Part shown: positions 36,319-45,214 of the stretch, in pieces
Position numbering within the stretch: the first letter of the stretch is position 1
Layout: every line of letters begins with the position of its first letter
NCBI RefSeq assembly: GCF_039523735.1
Contig: NZ_BAAAFW010000095.1
Coordinates: forward strand, 124,001-188,000
Length of the DNA stretch: 64,000 nucleotides
Source of the DNA: Tatumella punctata
GTDB lineage: Bacteria; Pseudomonadota; Gammaproteobacteria; Enterobacterales; Enterobacteriaceae
Direction: 5' to 3'
The notes under the pieces: model-generated
Told to the model about the DNA's origin: nothing
What the model saw: the letters and a program-made list of their open reading frames with translations, nothing else
The model's database searches: none
Program-made: the position numbers and the translations under genes

Positions 36319-38328
36319 GTGAAACCCTGCCGAATAGAACATGCCACCCTCCGCTGGAACGAACAGGGTACACCTGTTTCTGATTTTTTTGATGACGTCT
36401 ATTTTTCTAACGATAATGGTCTCAACGAAACCCGTTACGTTTTTCTCGGCGGGAACCAACTTCCGCAACGTTTTTCCAGCCATCAGTCCGGACTTTTTAT
36501 TGCCGCAGAGACCGGATTTGGTACCGGGCTCAACTTTCTCACCCTTTGGCAGGCATTCGATCAGGCGGTACGGGAAAACCCGGACGGAAAACTCCGGCGT
36601 CTGCACTTTATCAGCTGTGAAAAATTTCTGCTGACACGCGACGATATTATTGCCGCCCACCGGCACTGGCCGGAACTGGCCGGGTATGCACAACAGTTAC
36701 AACAACAATGGCCGGATGCCGTCGCAGGCTGCCAGCGGATGATATTTAACCAGGGGCAGATAACGCTTGATCTGTGGCTCGGGGATATTAATCAGTTGAT
36801 TGATAGTTTCGACGACAGCCTTAACCATCAGGTTGATGCCTGGTTTCTGGACGGTTTTGCGCCGTCAAAAAACCCTGACATGTGGAACGAGCGTCTGTTC
36901 AGTGCCATGGTCCGGTTGTCACGTGCCGGAGGCACCTTTGCAACCTTTACTGCCGCAGGGTTTGTTCGCCGCGGACTTCAGCAGGCAGGGTTCAGTGTCG
37001 AAAGACGTAAAGGCTTCGCCCATAAACGGGAAATGCTGTGTGGTTATTTGCCACAGACAGAGGCTCTGCCCTGCCGCCGTCCGTGGTTCCGGCGGCCGGC
37101 GGCCCGTGGAAAAGATATCGCCATTACCGGCGGGGGGATCGCCAGCGCCTGCCTGGCGCTGGCATTACTGCGCCGGGGATACCAGGTCAGTTTATATTGT
37201 GCCGATAGCGCCCCCGCCGGTAACGCCTCAGGTAACCGTCAGGGCGCACTTTATCCGTTACTGAACAGCCATGACCCGGCACTGGCAACCTTTTTCCCTG
37301 CCGCCTTCGGCTTTGCACGGCGCTTTTATGACAGCCTGCCGTGTGAATTTGAACATAAATGGAGCGGAGTATTACAACTGGGCTGGGACGATAAAAGCCG
37401 GCATAAAATCCGGCAAATGCTGGACATGGCCCTGCCGGAGACCCTGGCAACCGGCGTCGATGCGTCACAGGCCAGCGATCTGGCGGGGCTACCGCTGGCC
37501 TGCGGCGGCATTTGTTACCCGCAGGGTGGCTGGCTGAACCCTGGCCAATTAACCCGCGATATGTTCCGCCTTGCGCAACAGCAAGGCTTGCGCTGTTACT
37601 GGCAGCATGAACTGCAGCAGGCAGAGCCACAGAACGATGGCTGGCAGCTTCATTTTCGTCAACAGCCTGCTCGCCATCATAGTGTACTGGTGATGGCGAA
37701 CGGACACCGGATAAATCAGTTAACTCAGTCAGCCAGATTACCGGTTTACTCGGTATCAGGCCAGGTCAGCCATATACCGGCAGCTCCGCAGTTATCAGCG
37801 CTGAAAACCGTCCTTTGCTATGACGGCTATCTGACCCCTCTCAGCGCAGAGCATCAGACCCATTGTATTGGTGCCAGTTACCACCGTGCTGAAGACACTG
37901 CCAGCTATCGGGAAACAGACCAGCAGCAAAACCGTCAGCGGCTGATCAATTGCCTGCCGGAAAGCGACTGGACCAGAGAGGTCGATGTATCTCAGCAGCA
38001 GGCTCGTAACGGAGTTCGTTGCGCTATTCGCGACCATTTACCAATGGTCGGTGCAATGCCCGATTATCAGGCCACTCTCAGCCAGTATGCAGACTTAGAT
38101 ACCCGCTGCGGGCAACCGGAAACGGTGACTCCGGCACCGGTCTGGCCACAGTTATACCTGCTGGCGGCGCTGGGTTCCCGCGGGTTATGCAGCGCACCGT
38201 TAGCTGCAGAAGTACTGGCAGCACAGATCAGTGGCGAACCTCAGCCTGTGGATCAGGATACCCTCGATGCTTTACAACCGAACCGTTTCTGGATAAGAAA
38301 ATTACTGAAGGGACGGCCCGTAACCTGA
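36319..38328 (+). CDS. mnmC: Bifunctional tRNA 5-methylaminomethyl-2-thiouridine methyltransferase/oxidase MnmC
   Basis: 669 residues from the GTG at 36319, chosen because E. coli MnmC (668) starts at the equivalent place; an ATG at 36271 is open in frame and would add 16 residues. No strong ribosome site is seen for either. The N-terminal methyltransferase domain (about 1-240: ETGFGTGLNFLTLWQ, DAWFLDGFAPSKNPDMW) and the C-terminal FAD oxidase (about 260-669: ITGGGIASACLALALLRRGYQV, GNRQGALYPLL) finish the mnm5s2U modification at U34 of tRNAs. Divergent from fabB. Confidence 0.94.
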   Translation: MKPCRIEHATLRWNEQGTPVSDFFDDVYFSNDNGLNETRYVFLGGNQLPQRFSSHQSGLFIAAETGFGTGLNFLTLWQAFDQAVRENPDGKLRRLHFISCEKFLLTRDDIIAAHRHWPELAGYAQQLQQQWPDAVAGCQRMIFNQGQITLDLWLGDINQLIDSFDDSLNHQVDAWFLDGFAPSKNPDMWNERLFSAMVRLSRAGGTFATFTAAGFVRRGLQQAGFSVERRKGFAHKREMLCGYLPQTEALPCRRPWFRRPAARGKDIAITGGGIASACLALALLRRGYQVSLYCADSAPAGNASGNRQGALYPLLNSHDPALATFFPAAFGFARRFYDSLPCEFEHKWSGVLQLGWDDKSRHKIRQMLDMALPETLATGVDASQASDLAGLPLACGGICYPQGGWLNPGQLTRDMFRLAQQQGLRCYWQHELQQAEPQNDGWQLHFRQQPARHHSVLVMANGHRINQLTQSARLPVYSVSGQVSHIPAAPQLSALKTVLCYDGYLTPLSAEHQTHCIGASYHRAEDTASYRETDQQQNRQRLINCLPESDWTREVDVSQQQARNGVRCAIRDHLPMVGAMPDYQATLSQYADLDTRCGQPETVTPAPVWPQLYLLAALGSRGLCSAPLAAEVLAAQISGEPQPVDQDTLDALQPNRFWIRKLLKGRPVT

Positions 38329-38349
38329 AAGATCGCGGGCCGCGACGGC

Positions 38350-38628
38350 TTACTGTTTTGCAGCGGCCTTAAGGTACAGGCGTTGCCATAAGTCCAGCAC
38401 CAGCACCTGATCCGGCGGCGACAACTCCTGCTGACGGATCGCCGCCTGCAGGCTCTGTTCAACCTGCTGTTTCAGTGCCTGCGGGCTGTCTTCGCCCCGC
38501 AGTTCCAGTTCCGCAACCGACTGGGTCAGATGCCCGCGTAAATAGCCCCCGGCAAACAACTGATCATCGGAAGCGCTTTCCACCATCTCATCTATCATTG
38601 CCAGGATCTGCGCTTCAATTTCAAGCAT
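38350..38628 (-). CDS. yfcL: YfcL family protein
   Basis: 92 residues from the ATG at 38628 (a TTG at 38631 precedes it). Matches E. coli YfcL (92) through ASDDQLFAGGYLRGHLT and ELSPPDQVLVLDLW. Small helical protein of unknown function, encoded in the prmB-aroC-mepA-yfcA-epmC-yfcL group. Convergent with mnmC, 21 bases away. Confidence 0.93.
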   Translation of the reverse strand: MLEIEAQILAMIDEMVESASDDQLFAGGYLRGHLTQSVAELELRGEDSPQALKQQVEQSLQAAIRQQELSPPDQVLVLDLWQRLYLKAAAKQ

Positions 38629-38658
38629 CAATCGGGACCTCTCATTAAATTTAAGTTA

Positions 38659-39204
38659 TCAGGATAACTCTTCCGGCCACGGAAACTGCTGCAGGCTCAA
38701 TGGCGGGGTCGAATAAAAATGGTTGAGCGCCTGTATAAAACGCTGCGGACGTTGCGGAATCCCCTGTTCAAGATAACCGGCAACCCGCTGATGCACCTTA
38801 CGCTGAAAAGCCACCCTGTCCGGCTCACAATCACCGTCAAGGTTGTCACAGCTGACATTAAACGGAAAACCGGCTGCGACGGAAAACATCCATTCCAGTG
38901 CCTGCGGGGTCACTTCTACGGCTTCAAATTGCTGCTGAGTCTGCTGATCCCGCCCGTCCGGACAATACCAGTAGCCAAAATCTACCTGCTGGCGGCGTGC
39001 CTCTCCGGCAACACACCAGTGAGAAATCTCATGCATGGCGCTGGCATAAAAACCGTGGGCAAAAATAACACGGTGGAAGTCACTGTGTTGATCAGCCGGT
39101 AAATACACCGGCTCATCATCACCTTTGATCAGCCGGGTATTAAAATCTTTATAAAAACACTGGTCAAAAATGACCATCAGATCCTGATAATTATGTGTTG
39201 TCAT
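38659..39204 (-). CDS. epmC: Elongation factor P hydroxylase EpmC
   Basis: 181 residues (E. coli EpmC/YfcM 182). It hydroxylates the beta-lysylated lysine of EF-P after EpmA and EpmB act. Metal-binding motif HEISHW (about 58-63) and the acidic EPVYLPADQHSDFHRVIFAHG precede it. Starts MTTHNYQDLM as in the family. Between yfcA and yfcL as in E. coli. Confidence 0.95.
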   Translation of the reverse strand: MTTHNYQDLMVIFDQCFYKDFNTRLIKGDDEPVYLPADQHSDFHRVIFAHGFYASAMHEISHWCVAGEARRQQVDFGYWYCPDGRDQQTQQQFEAVEVTPQALEWMFSVAAGFPFNVSCDNLDGDCEPDRVAFQRKVHQRVAGYLEQGIPQRPQRFIQALNHFYSTPPLSLQQFPWPEELS

Positions 39205-39238
39205 CGGGTTGCTCTTATTCAGTTAACATCTCTGCCAG

Positions 39239-39256
39239 GCCGCAGGATCCTGCGGC
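39239..39256. repeat. 18-base perfect dyad between yfcA and epmC
   Basis: GCCGCAGGATCCTGCGGC is its own reverse complement. It lies in the 76-base gap between yfcA (ends 39281) and epmC (starts 39204). It could be a transcript stem or a protein site; function unknown. Confidence 0.5.
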
Positions 39257-39280
39257 TGAACTCCCTGTACGGCAAGGCAT

Positions 39281-40075
39281 TCAGTGCCCTAATGCCCGCA
39301 AAATAGTCTGCCCGTGACTGTCCCACAATAATTTCAGGCTCATCACTACCGACACTGTCACCACCATTGGCCGGATCAGCTGATGGCCGCGGGTCAGTAC
39401 CAGCCTGGCGCCGAGCCGCGCACCGCAAAATGCCCCCAGCAGCATAACGGCCCCCAGGCCCCATACCACCTGACCACCAAACATAAAAAACAGCAGCCCG
39501 GCCAGATTAGACGTAAAATTCAGGACTTTGGCATGTGCGGTGGCCTTCGCCAGATTAAAACCACACAGGGTAACAAATGCCAGTGCATAAAATGATCCGG
39601 CCCCGGGACCAAAGAATCCGTCATAGAAGCCAACACATCCCCCGCCAACGAATGCATAGGGTAATCCGGAGAGTCGTGACGCGCGGTCGGTTTCGCCCAG
39701 TTTCGGCATCAACAGAAACCAGAGACCGATACCTATTAACAAGACTGGCAGGATTTGGCGCAGCACATCAGCGCGCAGATGCTGAATGAGAATTGCCCCC
39801 AGCATGGCCCCGATAAATGTCATCGCAATATTTAACCGCTGTTCAGCCAGCCGCACCGCACCGCGACGCACAAAATACAGGCTGGCGGAAAAAGACCCGC
39901 CTACCGACTGTAATTTATTGGTTGCCAGCGCATGTGCCGGAGAGAGCCCGGCGGCAAGTAATGCAGGCACGGTGAGTAATCCGCCACCACCGGCAATGGA
40001 ATCAATAAACGCGGCAGCAACTGCCACCAGAAATAATAATGCTACCATCCAGGGACTGACTAAAAACCACTCCAT
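39281..40075 (-). CDS. yfcA: TSUP-family membrane protein YfcA
   Basis: 264 residues (E. coli 269) with about eight membrane helices. The two TSUP repeats are visible: AAFIDSIAGGGGLLTVPALL with ATNKLQSVGGSF, and GFYDGFFGPGAGSFYALAFV with TAHAKVLNFTSNLAG. Family members move sulfite, sulfoacetate or related anions; this protein's substrate is unknown. Starts 8 bases after mepA. Confidence 0.95.
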   Translation of the reverse strand: MEWFLVSPWMVALLFLVAVAAAFIDSIAGGGGLLTVPALLAAGLSPAHALATNKLQSVGGSFSASLYFVRRGAVRLAEQRLNIAMTFIGAMLGAILIQHLRADVLRQILPVLLIGIGLWFLLMPKLGETDRASRLSGLPYAFVGGGCVGFYDGFFGPGAGSFYALAFVTLCGFNLAKATAHAKVLNFTSNLAGLLFFMFGGQVVWGLGAVMLLGAFCGARLGARLVLTRGHQLIRPMVVTVSVVMSLKLLWDSHGQTILRALGH

Positions 40076-40083
40076 AGGGTTCC

Positions 40084-40911
40084 TTACAGTAAATGTTTAT
40101 CGAGCAGTGCCTGACACCCGTCAGGCAGCGGCGGAGGCGTCCGTTTTAGCGGCGGACTACTGCCCGGTTTCGCTGGCAGGAACCAGCTGTGTAGTTCTGC
40201 TCCGCAGCCATCACCCGGCGGCGGTGGCGACTGATCCTGACATTCGGTACTGCCAGCCGGACAACTCAGCCGGACATGCATATGTGCGCGGTGTGCAAAC
40301 CACGGACGGACTTTACGCAGCCAGCCACGGTCGCTGCCCGCCTGCAGACAAAGCTGTTGTTTAATTGCCGGATTGACAAAAATCCGCGACACCTGCGGAT
40401 CTTCTGCCGCCAGCTTGATCATCTCTGCGACTGCAGGGGTCCAGTGGCGGGCAACAACCTGATTACCCTCTGCGGTGACCAGGTCAAGCGGTTGGGGGTG
40501 CAGCAGTTGCTGTGCACTCCAGCGCGATGCCGGCAGCTGTAACCAGATATCCACATCCAGCCCGGTCTGATGACTGGCATGTCCGCTACTGAAACGTCCT
40601 CCGGCGGCCATCCCCATATCACCGATCAGTACTTCCCCCAGCCGGTGTTGTGCCACCCGGCCAGAAAAACGCTGTATAAAACGGATAAGGTCCGGATGCC
40701 CAAAATAACGCCGCTGATCCTGACGCATCACCTGATAATGGTCTGCATTCAGGGGCAGACTCTGCGCTCCGATAATACAGCCATTAGCAAAACTGCCAAT
40801 CGATTGTGGCGGGCCACTGACAGGATGCTGAATATTCTGCCAGGGAGTACCCGCAGCCAGCGCTCCGGCACTCAGTAATAACATCAGGACAGCCAGCGTA
40901 TATTCTTTCAT
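40084..40911 (-). CDS. mepA: Penicillin-insensitive murein endopeptidase
   Basis: 275 residues (E. coli 274). Signal peptide of about 19 residues (ending ALAAG). LAS-type zinc site: H and D in SSGHASHQTGLDVDIW and H in RAHMHVRLSCP. It cleaves D-alanyl-meso-diaminopimelate crosslinks in periplasmic peptidoglycan and is not blocked by penicillin. Six cysteines near the C-terminus suggest disulfides. 4 bases after aroC. Confidence 0.96.
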   Translation of the reverse strand: MKEYTLAVLMLLLSAGALAAGTPWQNIQHPVSGPPQSIGSFANGCIIGAQSLPLNADHYQVMRQDQRRYFGHPDLIRFIQRFSGRVAQHRLGEVLIGDMGMAAGGRFSSGHASHQTGLDVDIWLQLPASRWSAQQLLHPQPLDLVTAEGNQVVARHWTPAVAEMIKLAAEDPQVSRIFVNPAIKQQLCLQAGSDRGWLRKVRPWFAHRAHMHVRLSCPAGSTECQDQSPPPPGDGCGAELHSWFLPAKPGSSPPLKRTPPPLPDGCQALLDKHLL

Positions 40912-40915
40912 AGAA

Positions 40916-42001
40916 TTACCAGCGGGGGACGGTAGTCACAACATCTGCACATTGGGCACGATGACGGAGCAGATGATCCATCAGGGTAATCGCCATCATC
41001 GCTTCGGCAATCGGTACCGCACGGATACCGACACAAGGATCATGACGCCCTTTGGTAATCATCTCCGTTTCTTCACCATCACGGGTAATGGTTTTTCCGG
41101 GCACCGTGATACTGGACGTCGGTTTCAGCGCCAGGGTCGCCCGAATGGTTTGCCCGCTGCTGATCCCGCCCAGAATACCGCCTGCATGATTACTCTGAAA
41201 ACCATCACTGCGAATTTCATCACGATGCTGGCTGCCACGCTGGGTGACAACGTCAAAACCATCACCGATTTCGACACCTTTCACCGCATTAATACTCATC
41301 AGTGCATGGGCCAGATCGGCATCCAGCCGATCAAAAACCGGCTCTCCCAGTCCCGGCGGGACACCCTCAGCAACCACAGACACTTTGGCTCCGATGGAAT
41401 CACCTTCTTTTTTCAGGCCTCGCAGCAATTCATCCAGCGCCGCCAGTGAGCTCTCATCCGGGGAAAAGAACGGATTCTGTTCAACCTGCTGCCAGTCGCG
41501 TAACTCGCAGTGTACATCCCCCATCTGGGCCAGATAGCCGCGCACCACAATACCGTGGGTCATCTGCAGATATTTCTTGGCTATCGCCCCTGCGGCGACC
41601 CGCATTGCCGTTTCACGGGCAGAAGAACGCCCGCCGCCGCGGTAATCGCGCAGACCGTATTTTTGTTCGTAGGTATAGTCAGCGTGTCCCGGACGGAACA
41701 GATCTTTAATTGCACCATAATCCTGTGAACGCTGATCCGTATTTTCGATCAACAGTCCAATAGAAGTGCCGGTGGTCACACCTTCAAACACACCGGACAA
41801 AATACGAACCTGATCAGGTTCACGCCGCTGGGTGGTATAACGTGACGTCCCCGGACGGCGACGGTCCAGATCGTGCTGAATATCTGCTTCCGTTAACGGG
41901 ATTCCGGGAGGCACACCATCGACAATACAGCCTAATGCAATCCCGTGAGACTCACCAAAGGTGGTGACTTTAAAAAGTTGTCCGATACTGTTTCCGGCCA
42001 T
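40916..42001 (-). CDS. aroC: Chorismate synthase
   Basis: 361 residues from the ATG at 42001 (AAGGAACC upstream), as in E. coli; eight more codons are open in frame. It turns 5-enolpyruvylshikimate 3-phosphate into chorismate using reduced FMN. Signatures: GESHGIALGCIVDG (about 14-27), GGGRSSARETAMRVAAGAIAKK, and RHDPCVGIRAVPIAEAM near the C-terminus. Between prmB and mepA as usual. Confidence 0.98.
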   Translation of the reverse strand: MAGNSIGQLFKVTTFGESHGIALGCIVDGVPPGIPLTEADIQHDLDRRRPGTSRYTTQRREPDQVRILSGVFEGVTTGTSIGLLIENTDQRSQDYGAIKDLFRPGHADYTYEQKYGLRDYRGGGRSSARETAMRVAAGAIAKKYLQMTHGIVVRGYLAQMGDVHCELRDWQQVEQNPFFSPDESSLAALDELLRGLKKEGDSIGAKVSVVAEGVPPGLGEPVFDRLDADLAHALMSINAVKGVEIGDGFDVVTQRGSQHRDEIRSDGFQSNHAGGILGGISSGQTIRATLALKPTSSITVPGKTITRDGEETEMITKGRHDPCVGIRAVPIAEAMMAITLMDHLLRHRAQCADVVTTVPRW

Positions 42002-42055
42002 GGTGGTTCCTTGTTGCTGAATCACAGACCGGCAGGCCGCCGGTCCGCCCTGAAA

Positions 42056-42988
42056 TTAAAACTGATACTGTCTGAAATAAGGTTGTGCTTCAATCAGTTG
42101 CTGACGGTCCAGCATAAATACCCCGTCGCCGCCGTTATCAAATTCCAGCCAGGTAAAGGGGACTTCCGGATATTGTTCAATCATATGCACCATGCTGTTG
42201 CCGACTTCACAAATCAGTACACCGTCATCAGTCAGATAATCGGCTGCATTTGCCAGAATACGCTGAACTAATACCAGCCCGTCAATACCCGCCGCCAGGC
42301 CCAGTTCCGGCTCATGACGATATTCATCCGGCAAATCACCCATATCTTCCGCATCCACATACGGAGGATTAGTGACAATCAGATCATATTTAATCGCCGG
42401 TAAATCGCGGAATAAGTCAGAACGTAATGGCGTAACCTGCTGGAGTAAACCATGAGTTTCAATATTTTGCTCGGTAACTGCCAGCGCATCGGCTGAAATA
42501 TCCACCGCGTCCACTTCTGCTTCCGGAAACTCATAAGCACAGGCAATCGCAATACAGCCACTGCCGGTACACATATCCAGAATACGCTCCGGCGCGCTGT
42601 TAACCAGCCCGGAAAAACGCTGATTAATCAGTTCACCGATCGGTGAACGTGGGACCAGCACCCGTTCATCCACATAAAACTCATGCCCGCAGAACCAGGC
42701 TTTATGTGTCAGATAAGCGACCGGGACACGTTCATTTACCCGGCGCACTACCCGCTCAACTATCTGTTTTTTCTCACTGGTCGTCAGACGGGCATAATGC
42801 ATATCTTCCGGAATTTCCGGTGGCAGACAGAGTGTTGGCAATACCAGCTGAACAGCTTCGTCCCAGGGATTATCTGTACCATGCCCATACCAGATATCAG
42901 CCGCAGAAAAACGACTCACTGCCCAGCGCAGCATATCCTGAATTGTGTGCAGTTCATTGACTGCCTCATCGACGAAAATTTTGTCCAC
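42056..42988 (-). CDS. prmB: 50S ribosomal protein L3 N(5)-glutamine methyltransferase PrmB
   Basis: 310 residues, equal to E. coli PrmB. SAM-binding ILDMCTGSGCIAIACA (about 135-150) and the glutamine-binding NPPY motif in LIVTNPPYVDAEDMGDLP. It methylates Gln150 of ribosomal protein L3. First gene of the group leading into aroC, and divergent from smrB. Confidence 0.97.
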   Translation of the reverse strand: MDKIFVDEAVNELHTIQDMLRWAVSRFSAADIWYGHGTDNPWDEAVQLVLPTLCLPPEIPEDMHYARLTTSEKKQIVERVVRRVNERVPVAYLTHKAWFCGHEFYVDERVLVPRSPIGELINQRFSGLVNSAPERILDMCTGSGCIAIACAYEFPEAEVDAVDISADALAVTEQNIETHGLLQQVTPLRSDLFRDLPAIKYDLIVTNPPYVDAEDMGDLPDEYRHEPELGLAAGIDGLVLVQRILANAADYLTDDGVLICEVGNSMVHMIEQYPEVPFTWLEFDNGGDGVFMLDRQQLIEAQPYFRQYQF

Positions 42989-43259
42989 ATTGCCCTCCGG
43001 GGACGATATCTGAATCCGGGCTGTAGTTTGCCATGAAGTGATTCAGAATTCAGCGCCGTAATGATAAAAAGGCGGCTTTTATCTGTTATCCTGAGGTTGT
43101 TTCACCAAACAGACAAAAAACACCGTCATCTTCGGCGGGCAGACAACCTCTCTGCGGCGAAGCCCCCGACGGTCCGGGGGCACTCAGAAAGGTATTTGCT
43201 TTTTGCAGAGAAGCCACGAAGAATAGCCGATTAACCGCCCAGATAAAGTCAGTGGTCAT
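42989..43259. promoter_or_regulatory. Divergent gap prmB / smrB
   Basis: 271 bases with promoters expected for both genes. A G+C-rich stretch at 43130-43180 is present; no further gene or clear control site is visible. Confidence 0.4.
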
Positions 43260-43808
43260 ATGAACGATAAAAAAACCCCCTCTGAAGACCAGGCGCTGTT
43301 CCGGCAATTGATGTCAGATACCAGGCGCCTCAGGCAGGATACCGTTCTGCATAAACCGGTACGTACGAAAAGCAGTCATCTCCCGGAAAAACGAGCCCTG
43401 TCAGAACAGGCGGATCACAGTCATTACTTTTCCGATGAGTTCCAGCCCTTCTTATCCGAAGAAGGTCCGGTGCGTTACGTACGGACTGACGTCAGCCACT
43501 ATGAATTAAAGAAACTGCGCCGCGGGGACTATACTCCGGAGATTTTTCTGGATTTACATGGCCTGACCCAACAACAAGCGAAGCAGGAACTGGGGGCATT
43601 ACTTGCCGCCTGTCGTCGCGAACACCTGTTTTGTGCCAGTGTTATGCACGGGCACGGTAAGCGGATACTTAAGCAACAAACGCCATTGTGGCTGGCACAG
43701 CACCCTTTTGTCATGGCATTTCATCAGGCACCGCGTATGTTCGGCGGGGATGCGGCATTGCTGGTATTAATTGAAACCGAAGAGTGGCAGCCGCCGGACT
43801 TACCCTGA
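43260..43808 (+). CDS. smrB: Ribosome rescue endonuclease SmrB
   Basis: 182 residues (E. coli SmrB 183). The N-terminal part (about 1-85, HYFSDEFQPFLSEEGPVRYVR) binds collided ribosomes, and the Smr domain (about 95-178) has DLHGLTQQQAKQELGALL and MHGHGKRILKQQTPLWLAQH. SmrB cuts mRNA between collided ribosomes so that tmRNA can act. The ribosome site before the ATG is weak. Confidence 0.96.
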   Translation: MNDKKTPSEDQALFRQLMSDTRRLRQDTVLHKPVRTKSSHLPEKRALSEQADHSHYFSDEFQPFLSEEGPVRYVRTDVSHYELKKLRRGDYTPEIFLDLHGLTQQQAKQELGALLAACRREHLFCASVMHGHGKRILKQQTPLWLAQHPFVMAFHQAPRMFGGDAALLVLIETEEWQPPDLP

Positions 43809-43840
43809 CCCACGGGGCATCTCAGCCCTGTGGTCCGGTG

Positions 43841-44323
43841 TCAGATAGCTTTATCGAGTTTTGAAGGGCTGGTTTGCCAGAGCAGTTCACCGTTGCCGGT
43901 ATTTTCGTCATAACAGACACAGGCAATACCCGAGGTGGCAAACATTGGCGGTGCTTCCTGCGGACACAGGGCAGAAACCAGGTAACCTACCAGCGGCAAA
44001 TGAGACACCACCAGTACGGCAGCCACCCCGTCTTTCGCTAACACCTGCAGATAGCTGGCAACCATTTCAGCATCTCCTGACGGGGTCAGCTCAGGCAATA
44101 CTTCAAACTGCTGCGGAAGCTGCATACAGTCCCTGACTTCCGACAGTGTCTGTTCAGCCCGCAGATACGGGCTGACCAGCACCCTTTCAATACTGACCCT
44201 TTGTTTACCCAGCCAGCTGGCCATTTGTCGTGATTCGCTGCATCCGCAATGGGTTAAAGGTCTGGCTGAATCACAGTCCGCGTCGAGCGCCGCTTCACCG
44301 TGACGCATAATATAAACTTGCAT
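43841..44323 (-). CDS. sixA: Phosphohistidine phosphatase SixA
   Basis: 160 residues (E. coli 161). Catalytic RHG motif at the N-terminus (MQVYIMRHGEAALDAD, His8), partner arginine in LVSPYLRAEQTL and second histidine in LVVSHLPLVGYLV. It removes phosphate from phosphohistidine in NPr of the nitrogen PTS and other HPt domains. In E. coli fadJ-fadI follow here; they are absent. Confidence 0.96.
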   Translation of the reverse strand: MQVYIMRHGEAALDADCDSARPLTHCGCSESRQMASWLGKQRVSIERVLVSPYLRAEQTLSEVRDCMQLPQQFEVLPELTPSGDAEMVASYLQVLAKDGVAAVLVVSHLPLVGYLVSALCPQEAPPMFATSGIACVCYDENTGNGELLWQTSPSKLDKAI

Positions 44324-44704
44324 ATGGCACCGCTGTTAATAGAAAAAAGAACGGTTTCATCACCTGCAATAAGCTGCAACAAGTAATAAAGCAGGTGTTT
44401 TACCTAAAGCCCGTGCTCCAGTCAACCAATTGTTTATTTACTGAACAGGCAATTTTACCGCGGTTTGACCCTGCGCAAACCTTCACCGGTTAATGTCTGC
44501 CTGCGCGCTGTCGCGACAGGGAACTATAACTTTCGGCACTGTTTGCCGGGAAATCGGTGACAATGGTACAGATGACTAATCGGCAGGCGTACCTGAAAAC
44601 TGAAGTTGTGGAAACAAATACAAAACAACAAACACAATCAGCAACAGAAAAGTGGCAACAGGAAAGAAAGAAAAACGGGGCCGGACACCGGCCCCTGCGG
44701 GAAA
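44324..44704. other. Gap where fadJ, fadI and fadL are found in E. coli (no gene)
   Basis: 381 bases between sixA and yfcZ. I see no fragment of fadJ, fadI or fadL in any frame. Small open frames (44557-44751, 44606-44821) have no protein-like character. The right end holds the yfcZ terminator. Confidence 0.6.
44665..44695 (-). terminator. Rho-independent terminator after yfcZ
   Basis: GGGGCCGG (44677-44684) pairs with CCGGCCCC (44688-44695) around a 3-base loop; the minus strand continues GTTTTTCTTTC. It starts 10 bases after the yfcZ stop. Confidence 0.9.
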
Positions 44705-45001
44705 TTAACGCAGCCCCAGCTGGAAAATCATATTCTCCGCCTGACAGCTGAAAATAAACTCAGCCTGCAAGCGAACGCCAGCAGGGTCGTCAGAAAAGGT
44801 TGCCTGAATCTCACAGGGTGAAGATTCCACCGCCCGTGCTTTTTCCGTCAGCGCTTTCAGGGCAGCATCTGCGGCAGCCCGATCCGCATAGCTGGCCGAC
44901 CAGCTGGCGGTGCAGTCGCTGTTATCAATCATGGTGCCAACATCCACACAGCAACAGGCGGCCGTTTCGTTAGCACTACACTTTTTAATTGCATCAGTCA
45001 T
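44705..45001 (-). CDS. yfcZ: YfcZ/YiiS family protein
   Basis: 98 residues (E. coli YfcZ 94). Matches through KCSANETAACCCVDVGTMID, TASWSASYADRAAADAALKALTEKA split over its centre, and the end ENMIFQLGLR. Seven cysteines, including three in a row, are a family trait; function unknown. In E. coli the gene stands beside fadL; fadL is missing here. Confidence 0.93.
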   Translation of the reverse strand: MTDAIKKCSANETAACCCVDVGTMIDNSDCTASWSASYADRAAADAALKALTEKARAVESSPCEIQATFSDDPAGVRLQAEFIFSCQAENMIFQLGLR

Positions 45002-45160
45002 TTTGTGCTCCGGTGCGTTTATGAATCACTGAGCACAGTGTACGCCTCCCGCGGAGGACTGTGCCAGATGAAAGCATGCCTTCCGTACGGAGAACACCGA
45101 AAGCTTGATCCAAAGCAACAACCCCACTGTCAGCCAGAAACGTCATCCGTCATAAACAGC

Positions 45161-45184
45161 ACGGGCCGGAAAAATCCGGCCCGT
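45161..45184 (-). terminator. Hairpin after mlaA
   Basis: ACGGGCCGGA (45161-45170) pairs with TCCGGCCCGT (45175-45184) over AAAA. It lies 31 bases after the mlaA stop; the T-run on the minus strand is poor. Confidence 0.6.
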
Positions 45185-45214
45185 GGGGATCCCGCAGGGA
45201 GTGGTCAGCGGGGA

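Noticed and set aside
39239..39256. Perfect dyad as a terminator of yfcA
   Set aside because: No T-run on either strand and no room for a loop; kept only as a repeat.
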